A DNA stretch of 6,332 nucleotides from Cyanobium sp. (GTDB taxonomy: Bacteria; Cyanobacteriota; Cyanobacteriia; PCC-6307; Cyanobiaceae), in assembly GCA_014191535.1 (NCBI GenBank), contig BJHC01000072.1, positions 1-6,332 on the forward strand, given 5' to 3'. The notes below the pieces were generated by a model. The model did not search any database, had not been told where the DNA came from, and saw only the letters and a program-made list of their open reading frames with translations. A program made the position numbers and the translations under genes. Numbering within the stretch: the stretch's first letter is position 1; every line of letters begins with the position of its first letter. This document shows, piece after piece, positions 1-5,186 of this stretch.

Positions 1-197
1 TGCTCAAGGCCCTGATCGAACGGCAGCGCAGCCCGGAGGAGCTGATCGCGGAGGGCTGCGATCCGGCCCTGGCGGAGCGGGTGCAGGGGCTGCTGCGGCG
101 AGCGGAGTTCAAGCGTCGCCAGGCACCGCCGCTGCTGAAGGTGAGCGGCCGGGCCTTTTGCAGCGGCCGGCGCATGCCGATCGCCGCCGCCGGCTGA
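1..197 (+). CDS. nadE: NAD+ synthetase, C-terminal end (partial)
   Basis: This is the 3' end of a gene that begins outside the window; the first full codon is at position 3 and the stop is TGA at 195-197, giving 64 visible residues. The tail carries the pattern expected at the C-terminus of glutamine-dependent NAD+ synthetases: an acidic/basic helix (AEFKRRQAPPLLKVSGRAF, about visible residues 34-52), then a short basic stretch and MPIA close to the end. In this family the enzyme amidates nicotinic acid adenine dinucleotide to NAD+ using ATP and glutamine, the last step of NAD synthesis in the cytoplasm. The catalytic NH3-dependent ATP-pyrophosphatase core and the glutaminase domain lie upstream and are not visible, so the assignment rests on the C-terminal signature alone. 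It is followed on the same strand by the NAD-dependent enzyme Ald after 72 bp. Confidence 0.82.
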   Translation, partial: LKALIERQRSPEELIAEGCDPALAERVQGLLRRAEFKRRQAPPLLKVSGRAFCSGRRMPIAAAG

Positions 198-269
198 GCC
201 CAGGCAGCCCAGGCCGCGCTGGCGCATCCAAGCCGGCCTCGCCATGGTGGGAGCAGTGTCCAGATCGCG

Positions 270-1403
270 ATGGCCGCCAGGGTCGCTCCGATCGCCAGCA
301 TTGGCGTTCCGCGTGAGATCAAGCCCGACGAACAACGGGTGGCCCTCACCCCGGATGCCGTGCGGGAGCTGGTGGGCCAGGGCCTGGTGGTGCGGGTGGA
401 GCAGGGGGCGGGCAGCGGCGCCGGCATCAGCGACGGGGCCTTCGAGCGGGCCGGTGCCGCCGTGGTGGATCGCGACGAGGCCTGGGGCGCCCACCTGGTG
501 GTGAAGGTGAAGGAGCCGCAGCCGGAGGAATTCGGTTACCTGCGGCCCGATCTGGTGCTGTTCACCTACCTGCACCTGGCCGCCTACCCGGCGGTGGGCC
601 GGGCCCTGCTGGAGGCGGGCTGCACCGCCATCGCCTACGAAACCGTGCAGCTCGACGACGGCAGCCTGCCGCTGCTGGCGCCGATGAGCGAGATCGCCGG
701 GCGCCTGGCGGCCCAGGTGGGCGCCCATCTGCTGGAGCGACCCCATGGGGGCCGGGGGGTGCTGATCGGCGGCTGCACCGGTGTCAAACCGGCACGGGTG
801 GTGGTGCTGGGGGCGGGAAGCGTGGGCTGGAATGCGGCGCGCCTCGCCGCCGCCATGGATGCCGAGGTGCTGCTGCTGGATCAATCACCGGAGCGCCTGC
901 GTCGCGTGGAGGGCCTGCGCCAGGGGCGTCTGGTGACCCTGGTGAGCAGCCGCGGCCTACTGGAGCGACTGGTGCCGAGCGCCGACCTGCTGATCGGCGC
1001 GGTGCTGCTGCCCGGCGACCGGGCCCCCACCCTGGTGGAGGAGGCGCTGGTGCAGCAGATGCAGCCGGGCTCGGTGGTGGTGGATGTGGCCATCGACCAG
1101 GGCGGCTGCATCGCCACCAGCCAGGAGACCACCCACACCGATCCGGTGCGCACCATCCATGGGGTGCAGCACTACGCCGTGGGCAACATGCCCGGGGCCG
1201 TGCCCTTCACCGCCACCGAAGCGTTGGTGAGCGTCACCCTCCCCTACATCCGCACCATCGCCGGCCGGGGCCTGCTGGAGGCGGTCACCGACCGGCCGGA
1301 ACTGGTGTCGGGTCTCAACACCGTGGGCGGCGCCGTGTGCCACCCCGGCGTGGCCAAGGCCCTGGGGCTGCCCAACCGCCATCCGATGGCCTGCCTCCAC
1401 TAA
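270..1403 (+). CDS. ald: Alanine dehydrogenase
   Basis: A complete 377-residue L-alanine dehydrogenase, which interconverts L-alanine and pyruvate plus ammonia with NAD(H) in the cytoplasm. The N-terminal domain has the IGVPREIKPDEQRVALTP signature (residues 11-28). By alignment from memory with the Mycobacterium and Phormidium enzymes, the substrate and catalytic residues are R23, K81 (in VKVKEP), H102 (in FTYLHLA) and D276 (in AIDQGG). The central Rossmann domain has VLGAGSVGWNAA (179-190) with an acidic residue at the end of the next strand (D204), consistent with NAD binding. Length is slightly above the usual 360-375, the excess being a short N-terminal extension. ATG 270 is the only in-frame start ahead of the signature; a GGGAG at 249-253 lies too far upstream to be a convincing ribosome binding site. 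No defects seen. In cyanobacteria Ald serves alanine catabolism or nitrogen assimilation; which direction applies here cannot be read from the sequence. Confidence 0.96.
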   Translation: MAARVAPIASIGVPREIKPDEQRVALTPDAVRELVGQGLVVRVEQGAGSGAGISDGAFERAGAAVVDRDEAWGAHLVVKVKEPQPEEFGYLRPDLVLFTYLHLAAYPAVGRALLEAGCTAIAYETVQLDDGSLPLLAPMSEIAGRLAAQVGAHLLERPHGGRGVLIGGCTGVKPARVVVLGAGSVGWNAARLAAAMDAEVLLLDQSPERLRRVEGLRQGRLVTLVSSRGLLERLVPSADLLIGAVLLPGDRAPTLVEEALVQQMQPGSVVVDVAIDQGGCIATSQETTHTDPVRTIHGVQHYAVGNMPGAVPFTATEALVSVTLPYIRTIAGRGLLEAVTDRPELVSGLNTVGGAVCHPGVAKALGLPNRHPMACLH

Positions 1404-1410
1404 CGCCCGG

Positions 1411-1443
1411 ATCGGCCTCGCATCGGCCGCCGATCGGCCGCAG
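1411..1443. repeat. Three 11-bp tandem direct repeats after ald
   Basis: ATCGGCC begins at 1411, 1422 and 1433, exactly 11 bp apart. The full units are ATCGGCCTCGC, ATCGGCCGCCG and ATCGGCCGCAG. The second and third units also form a 6-bp inverted pair, CGGCCG at 1424-1429 and at 1435-1440, with a 5-base loop. There is no T-tract after it, so it is not a classical terminator. The spacing is close to one helical turn, which would suit protein binding, but in DNA this GC-rich a short slippage repeat is just as likely. Confidence 0.55.
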
Positions 1444-1467
1444 CAATCCGGAAGACATTCCGCGCCC

Positions 1468-1489
1468 CGGCGCAGGGCCCACGGCGCCG
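1468..1489 (+). terminator. Possible GC hairpin downstream of ald (weak)
   Basis: CGGCGC at 1468-1473 can pair with GCGCCG at 1484-1489 across a 10-base loop that itself contains GGGCCC. It lies 65 bp after the ald stop and 22 bp before the next plus-strand gene. It lacks the run of T expected of an intrinsic terminator, so it could be only a chance structure in GC-rich DNA. No promoter boxes could be recognised in this 108-bp spacer. Confidence 0.2.
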
Positions 1490-1511
1490 ATCCATAGGTT
1501 GTGGCCATGGC

Positions 1512-1826
1512 ATGAACCTCGCCATGGCCTACTGCCGCACCCTGATCCCCATCGCCCGCGGGGCGTCCCCCAGCGAACTGCTCGCCCCCCTGCTGGAACG
1601 GCTGGGCCTGGCGGTGGAGCAACCCGATGGCCGCACCCTGATGGCCTTCGAGCTGCCCTGCTCCGGCCGCCCCGTGCAGGACTACGTGCGCGTCTGGGCC
1701 GACTGGAGCGACCTGGCCAACACCGGTGAGCTGCTGCTGGAAACCCTCAGCGGCGAGAGCATGGCCCGCAGCCGCACCCGCTGCGCCGCCGTGCTGGAGA
1801 CCATCCGCTCCAGCCTGCCGGCCTAA
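1512..1826 (+). CDS. Small protein of unknown function (104 aa)
   Basis: I do not recognise this 104-residue protein with certainty. It has no signal peptide, membrane segment or cysteine-rich metal motif, though it has three scattered cysteines. It looks like a compact cytoplasmic alpha/beta fold: an N-terminal part with a leucine-rich amphipathic helix (SELLAPLLERLGL, 20-32), a beta-like middle (GRTLMAFELPC, 40-50), a hydrophobic aromatic stretch (DYVRVWADWSDL, 57-68), and a C-terminal half ending in an Arg-rich segment (SMARSRTRCAAVLETI, 83-98). Codon use is GC-rich like its neighbours and the reading frame is intact, which supports a real gene. The start is uncertain: ATG 1512 or ATG 1524 (MAYCRTL) both fit, and neither has a clear Shine-Dalgarno sequence. 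It follows ald on the same strand after 108 bp and converges on the DUF3326 gene, its stop TAA overlapping the opposite stop. Context does not reveal a function. Confidence 0.72.
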   Translation: MNLAMAYCRTLIPIARGASPSELLAPLLERLGLAVEQPDGRTLMAFELPCSGRPVQDYVRVWADWSDLANTGELLLETLSGESMARSRTRCAAVLETIRSSLPA

Positions 1827-2854
1827 AGCGGCCGGCGCAGGGCCGCCGGGCTGATGCCCTCCCGCAGCGCCAGCAGCAGCCCCGCCGCTTCGCTGTAGCT
1901 GGCGGCATTCAGCACCGCAAGCCCCAGGGCGTGGGCGTCCACCTGCAGCAGGCAGGGGTTGTGCACGGCGATCACCGGGATGCCGCGTTCCGCCGCCGCC
2001 AGCACCGCCGCTCCCCCCAGGGCCCCGGCCGGAGCCACCACGGCCCCCACCTGCTCGATCTGCAGATCCCCGGCACGGGCCTGGCCGGCGGGCAGCAGAT
2101 CCGGCGCCCGGCTCAGGCCCACCAGCACACAGGCCAAAAAGGTGTAGCCCAGCTCCTCCCCCGCCGCCCGGGGGTCGAGGTCCGGGTCGAGCGGCAGCGG
2201 GCTCAGAGCGGGGGCATGGGCGCAGGGGAGCCCCAGCTCCTGGCTGAGCAGATGGCTGATCACCGCCTCCGCCCCGGCCAGGGCATCCACCCCGCTGCCC
2301 TGGCGGTAGGCCGCCAGGGCCTCACTGCCGGGATCCTCCGGGAAGCGGGCCACCACGGCAATGGCGGTGGCCCCAGCCGCCTTGAGCTGGGCGCCGGCCC
2401 GCAGCAGGGCCTCCGGGCACCCCAGCCGGCCCCAACTGATGCCACTGGCCCCCAGGCTGAGGCTCACCGCCAGGGGCTGATCGGTGTCCACCACCGGTCC
2501 GATCTCCAGGCCGAGGCTGGCGCGGCAACCGTCGGCCACCTGCAGATGGCGCTGGCGCAGTTCCGGCTCGATGCCGGCATCCAACAGCAGGCCGATGCGC
2601 TGGCGCCGCACGGGGCGCAGGGCCAGCTCGCCGGCCGCGAAGCGGTCAAGGCTGGAGCCCTCCACGTAGTGAATGCGCGGATCGCTCCAATAGAGCGCCG
2701 CGGCATTCATCACATTCGGGTGGGTGATCAGGCAGCCGCTGGCGGCCGCCAGCAGCCTGGCGGCGGGGATGGCATCGCCGGCATAGCCCCCCAGTTCACA
2801 GCCGATGCCGGTGGGGATCACCATCACGGTGGGCAGCGGCGCCGCAACGGTCAT
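1823..2854 (-). CDS. DUF3326 family protein
   Basis: A 343-residue protein that I assign to the DUF3326 family, conserved in cyanobacteria and photosynthetic eukaryotes and without an established function as far as I know. Features seen: an N-terminal glycine-rich segment IPTGIGCELGGYAGDAIPAA (13-32), ITHPNVMNAA (43-52), a GVDALAGAEAVISHLLS segment (188-204), an acidic proline-rich stretch followed by GEELGYTFLACVLVGL (232-247), and a C-terminal glycine/alanine segment APAGALGGAAVLAAAERG (274-291) followed by IPVIAVHNP (292-300). The alternating hydrophobic strands and Gly loops suggest a soluble alpha/beta, perhaps nucleotide-binding-like fold, but that is inference. No signal peptide or clear membrane helix is seen. 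ATG 2854-2852 overlaps the stop of the upstream 65-codon gene in ATGA, so translation is probably coupled; a G-run ending in GGAG lies just before the ATG, closer than ideal. It is the last gene of the minus-strand cassette. Confidence 0.88.
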   Translation of the reverse strand: MTVAAPLPTVMVIPTGIGCELGGYAGDAIPAARLLAAASGCLITHPNVMNAAALYWSDPRIHYVEGSSLDRFAAGELALRPVRRQRIGLLLDAGIEPELRQRHLQVADGCRASLGLEIGPVVDTDQPLAVSLSLGASGISWGRLGCPEALLRAGAQLKAAGATAIAVVARFPEDPGSEALAAYRQGSGVDALAGAEAVISHLLSQELGLPCAHAPALSPLPLDPDLDPRAAGEELGYTFLACVLVGLSRAPDLLPAGQARAGDLQIEQVGAVVAPAGALGGAAVLAAAERGIPVIAVHNPCLLQVDAHALGLAVLNAASYSEAAGLLLALREGISPAALRRPL

Positions 2855-3048
2855 GGCTCCCCCCCGGATTGCAGGATCACCGCTTCGATCTGCAGGCGAC
2901 AGCCGCCGCTGGCCTGGGGCTCGGCGGCGGTGATCGCCCAGCGCAGGGGCCTGCCGTGGGCGCGCAGGGCCCGCAGGATCTGGGGCGTCAGCGGGCCGGG
3001 CTCAGGCTCGAGCTGCAGCAGCAGGGGTTGCAGCTCGCCCAGGCTCAC
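2851..3048 (-). CDS. Small protein of unknown function, 65 aa, GTG start
   Basis: A 65-codon gene filling the space between the ferredoxin and DUF3326 genes. It starts with GTG (3048-3046), which overlaps the ferredoxin stop in GTGA, and ends with TGA (2853-2851), which overlaps the DUF3326 start in ATGA. The product begins MSLGELQPLLLQLEPEPGPL and continues as a compact sequence with a basic middle (ILRALRAHGRPLRWAIT, 24-40) and a beta-like end (RLQIEAVIL, 51-59). There is no signal peptide, membrane helix or cofactor motif, and only one cysteine (C50). The same frame is open further upstream, but there it is a shadow of the ferredoxin gene. The double 4-base overlap and protein-like composition support a real gene; its role is unknown, plausibly tied to one of its coupled neighbours. 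Confidence 0.75.
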   Translation of the reverse strand: MSLGELQPLLLQLEPEPGPLTPQILRALRAHGRPLRWAITAAEPQASGGCRLQIEAVILQSGGEP

Positions 3049-3368
3049 TTCTGGTACTGACCGAACTGGGCCTCGTAGAGCGCAACCTCCTGACCGGCCA
3101 CCAGCTTGAGGTCGCTGCGGGGGTAGGCCACACACAGCAGGGCAAAGCCCTGCTCCTGCAGGTCCGCCTTCACCCCCATGGCATCGGGCTGATGCACCGA
3201 CCCCTCCTGGATGCGGGCGGCACAGGTGGTGCACACCCCCGAGCAGCAGGAGCTCGGCAACGCCACCCCGGCGGCCTCCGCGGCGGCCAGCACGGTCTGA
3301 TCCGCGCGGCAGCTGAAGCTGTGGCTGGCGCCGTTGAGGTCACAGACAACGGTGAAACAATCGCTCAT
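3045..3368 (-). CDS. Plant-type [2Fe-2S] ferredoxin with C-terminal extension
   Basis: A 107-residue soluble electron carrier. The 2Fe-2S ligands follow the plant-type spacing CX4CX2C...C: C41, C46, C49 in SSCCSGVCTTCAARI and C79 in LLCVAYPRSDL. An extra cysteine, C42, sits directly after the first ligand, where photosynthetic ferredoxins usually have Arg. After the C79 region the chain runs on through VAGQEVALYEAQFGQYQK, a longer tail than in the main photosynthetic ferredoxin PetF (about 97 residues), recalling the FdC-type ferredoxins named for C-terminal extensions; that subgroup is a suggestion only. The start is ATG 3368-3366; the open frame runs further upstream, but there it reads a low-complexity Pro/Arg shadow of the oxygenase gene. 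No Shine-Dalgarno sequence is seen. It lies 31 bp after the 2OG-Fe(II) oxygenase gene, and its TGA overlaps the GTG of the next gene. It is probably not the main PSI acceptor; its partner is unknown. Confidence 0.93.
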   Translation of the reverse strand: MSDCFTVVCDLNGASHSFSCRADQTVLAAAEAAGVALPSSCCSGVCTTCAARIQEGSVHQPDAMGVKADLQEQGFALLCVAYPRSDLKLVAGQEVALYEAQFGQYQK

Positions 3369-3399
3369 GGGGCGCGGCGGCGGCGGGGCGCATGGCCGT

Positions 3400-4134
3400 T
3401 CATTGTCCCGGATGGCGCGGCAGCGGCGTCCACTGGCTGGGGTGGGGGGCCAGGTATTCCGGCGGAGCTGGATCCTGCGGACCGGCCGGCGGGGCGCTGA
3501 GCACCAGATCAAAGGCCAGCGAGAGGCGCAGATCCTCCGGATCCTCGTTGGGGGTGACGGCATGGTCGGTGCTGGCGGGGAACAGCACCAGCAGGCCCGC
3601 CCGCGGGGCCACATCCACCCAGGGGGCGTTCCAGCGCTGGGCGGCGGCGTCATCCGAACGCAACGGTCCGCCGTGGCCCACCGCCAGGCCCGGCACCAGC
3701 TCATTCACCTGCCGCGGGGGAAACAACCGCAGGCAGCCACTGCGGCCCGAGCCATCGCCGTTGAGGTAAAGGATGGCGCTGAGGTGGGCATTGGGATGGT
3801 GGTGGCGGCCCACCGCCTGCCCGGGGGCGCTCACCACCGGCCAGGCCCGTTGGATGTGCAGGGCCAGGCGGCCGGTGTCGAAGCCCAGCTGCTCCAGATA
3901 ACGCCAGCTGTGGAGCCGCAGCTGGTCGCAGACCGCCGCAAAGGGGGGCAGCCGGTGCAGCTGCCAGATGCCGTTGATGTCACCGGTCCAGGCGCAGCCC
4001 TCATGGGGGTTGCCCTCGGCCGTGCCGCGCAGGGCCATCACCTCCTGCAGCATCACGGCCAGGTCGAGCGGATCGAGCCGCAGCTGCGCCTGGGCCAGGG
4101 CCAACGGGAAGAGGGGCTGCAACTCGAGCGTCAT
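3400..4134 (-). CDS. Putative 2OG-Fe(II) oxygenase (TIGR02466 / 2OG-FeII_Oxy_5-like)
   Basis: A 244-residue protein resembling the family of putative 2-oxoglutarate/Fe(II) oxygenases described as TIGR02466 / PF13759. From the ATG at 4134-4132, an N-terminal helical region leads to a core with W98 and RHHHPNAHLSAILYLNG (110-126), supplying the HxH-type iron site (H111/H113). A strand pair (GCLRLFPP, 133-140) follows, then PRAGLLVLFPASTDHAVTPN (177-196) with the distal iron ligand H191, and LRLSLAFDL (202-210) whose R203 would hold 2-oxoglutarate. The spacing fits a double-stranded beta-helix dioxygenase that couples decarboxylation of 2-oxoglutarate to oxidation of an unknown substrate. The frame is open for 30 codons further upstream, but those run through the atp terminator, so ATG 4134 (MTLELQPLFP) is preferred. 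It has no clear Shine-Dalgarno sequence. It lies downstream of the ATP synthase operon and 31 bp before the ferredoxin gene. Confidence 0.82.
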   Translation of the reverse strand: MTLELQPLFPLALAQAQLRLDPLDLAVMLQEVMALRGTAEGNPHEGCAWTGDINGIWQLHRLPPFAAVCDQLRLHSWRYLEQLGFDTGRLALHIQRAWPVVSAPGQAVGRHHHPNAHLSAILYLNGDGSGRSGCLRLFPPRQVNELVPGLAVGHGGPLRSDDAAAQRWNAPWVDVAPRAGLLVLFPASTDHAVTPNEDPEDLRLSLAFDLVLSAPPAGPQDPAPPEYLAPHPSQWTPLPRHPGQ

Positions 4135-4150
4135 CGGCGGCGCCTGCGTC

Positions 4151-4187
4151 AAACAAAAAAGCCCCGCCGAGGGTTCGACGGGGCTTT
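4151..4187 (-). terminator. Rho-independent terminator of the ATP synthase operon
   Basis: Read on the minus strand, AAAGCCCCG (4187-4179) pairs perfectly with CGGGGCTTT (4166-4158). An inner TCG/CGA pairing continues the stem after one mismatch, leaving a 4-base loop. The stem runs into a T-rich tail, TTTTTTGTTT (4160-4151), so this is a textbook intrinsic terminator for minus-strand transcription. It begins 17 bp after the gamma subunit stop and closes the atp operon. On the plus strand the hairpin is followed by only three T, so it is expected to act in one direction. Confidence 0.93.
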
Positions 4188-4204
4188 CGGGGGGAATGGG
4201 CTGA

Positions 4205-5158
4205 TCAGGCCATGGCGGCCGCACCGCCCACCACTTCCAGGATCTCCTGGGTAATGGCGGCCTGGCGGGCCTTGTTGTAATCGAGGGTGAGGGTCTTGGC
4301 GAGCGCCTTGGCGTTGTCGCTGGCGTTGTTCATGGCCGTCATCCGGCTGGCCAGCTCCGAAGCAGCCGCCTCCTGCAGGGAGCGCAGCAGCTGGTTCTGC
4401 AGATACAGCGGCAGCAGCGCGTTGAGCAGCTGATCGGGGCTCTGTTCGAACACCAGATCGGAGGGCAGCGAGGGCTGCTCGTTGCTCACCTTGCCGGTCT
4501 CCACCCCCAGCTGACCATCGCGGGTGGTGAGACGGAAGATCTCATCATCCGGGCTGGCGATGCCCTGGGGATCCAGGGGCAGCAGGGTCTGCGCCACGGG
4601 CTTGGAGCTCACCAGGTTGATGAACTTGGTGAAGATGATCTCCACGCGATCGGTGCTGCCGGACAGGAATTCAGCCAGCACCTCTTCCGAGATCTTGCCG
4701 GCCTCAGCCGCGCTGGGCACCTGCTCGAGGCCGGTGAACGTGGCGCGAATGGTGTACTGGCTGGCGCGGTTCTGGAAATAGGTGGCCACCTTGCGGCCAA
4801 TCAGCACCAGGTCCACCTGGTAGCCCTGGCCCTTGAGCTCAGCCACGCGCTGCTCGGTGCGCTTGATGATGTTGGCGTTGTAGCCACCGCACAGTCCGCG
4901 ATCGCCGGTGACGGCCATCAGCGTGATCGTGCGCACATCGCGGTTCTCCAGCAGCGGCGCGTCGGCGGTTTCGAACTGCATGCGGGTCTGGAGATTCTCC
5001 AGAATCCGCGCCAGCCGGTCGGCGAACGGCCGGCTGCGCAGCACCTGTTCCTGGGCCCGGCGCACCTTGGCGGCAGCCACCAGGCGCATGGCCTCGGTGA
5101 TCTTGCGGGTGTTCTTGACGGAGCTGATCCGGTCGCGGATGTCCTTGAGGTTCGCCAT
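4205..5158 (-). CDS. atpG: ATP synthase F1 gamma subunit
   Basis: A complete 317-residue gamma subunit (cyanobacterial synonym atpC), the rotating central shaft of F1 on the thylakoid ATP synthase. The N-terminal helix begins [21 protein letters not shown] and continues [13 protein letters not shown] (24-36); the Rossmann-like middle has the conserved [11 protein letters not shown] (84-94); the C-terminal helix ends [15 protein letters not shown], which inserts in the alpha3beta3 ring. Residues about 195-240 form the extra segment of cyanobacterial and chloroplast gammas, which makes the protein longer than the roughly 285 residues of E. coli. The segment has no cysteine; the only cysteine is C90 in the conserved core, so the thiol switch of plant chloroplast gamma is absent, as usual in cyanobacteria. 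It starts at ATG 5158-5156, 28 bp after atpA, with no clear Shine-Dalgarno sequence. Codon use looks less GC-extreme than the flanking genes, as often in highly expressed genes. Confidence 0.98.
   Translation of the reverse strand: MANLKDIRDRISSVKNTRKITEAMRLVAAAKVRRAQEQVLRSRPFADRLARILENLQTRMQFETADAPLLENRDVRTITLMAVTGDRGLCGGYNANIIKRTEQRVAELKGQGYQVDLVLIGRKVATYFQNRASQYTIRATFTGLEQVPSAAEAGKISEEVLAEFLSGSTDRVEIIFTKFINLVSSKPVAQTLLPLDPQGIASPDDEIFRLTTRDGQLGVETGKVSNEQPSLPSDLVFEQSPDQLLNALLPLYLQNQLLRSLQEAAASELASRMTAMNNASDNAKALAKTLTLDYNKARQAAITQEILEVVGGAAAMA
4898..4905. other. HIP1 octamer GCGATCGC
   Basis: A single copy of the palindrome GCGATCGC, known as highly iterated palindrome 1 and abundant in many cyanobacterial genomes, lies inside the gamma subunit gene. 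It supports a cyanobacterial origin. I saw only this one copy in 6.3 kb, so this genome may not be strongly HIP1-rich. Confidence 0.75.
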
Positions 5159-5186
5159 AGGGAAGGTCTCGGGGGATTCCTTGGGA

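Noticed and set aside
198..269. Tandem GCCCAGGC copies (198-205, 207-214) after nadE
   Set aside because: Only two short copies in GC-rich DNA, with no terminator or promoter pattern around them, so likely chance.
244..504. Open frame of 86 codons overlapping the start of ald
   Set aside because: It is in another frame of ald, with a Trp/Arg/Pro-rich product typical of a shadow. Alanine dehydrogenase explains the region fully.
957..1622. Minus-strand open frame of 221 codons
   Set aside because: It is antisense to ald and the 104-aa gene and has a shadow-like His/Gly/Ala-rich composition.
1931..3109. Long plus-strand open frame of 392 codons
   Set aside because: It lies opposite the DUF3326, 65-aa and ferredoxin genes. 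Its product is rich in Gln, Arg, Gly and His with no domain pattern, as expected of an antisense shadow in GC-rich DNA.
3369..3704. N-terminal extension of the ferredoxin frame
   Set aside because: The frame is open upstream, but the residues are a Pro/Arg-rich shadow of the oxygenase gene. The ferredoxin fold is complete from ATG 3368.
4135..4224. 30-codon N-terminal extension of the oxygenase
   Set aside because: It would be translated through the atp terminator and into the end of the gamma gene. ATG 4134 gives a family-like N-terminus.
3334..4254. Plus-strand open frame of 306 codons
   Set aside because: It runs antisense through the oxygenase gene and across the atp terminator hairpin, and its product is low-complexity.
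4205..5158. Possible thiol switch in the gamma subunit
   Set aside because: The insertion segment (about residues 195-240) contains no cysteine; only C90 of the core is present, so plant-type redox control does not apply.
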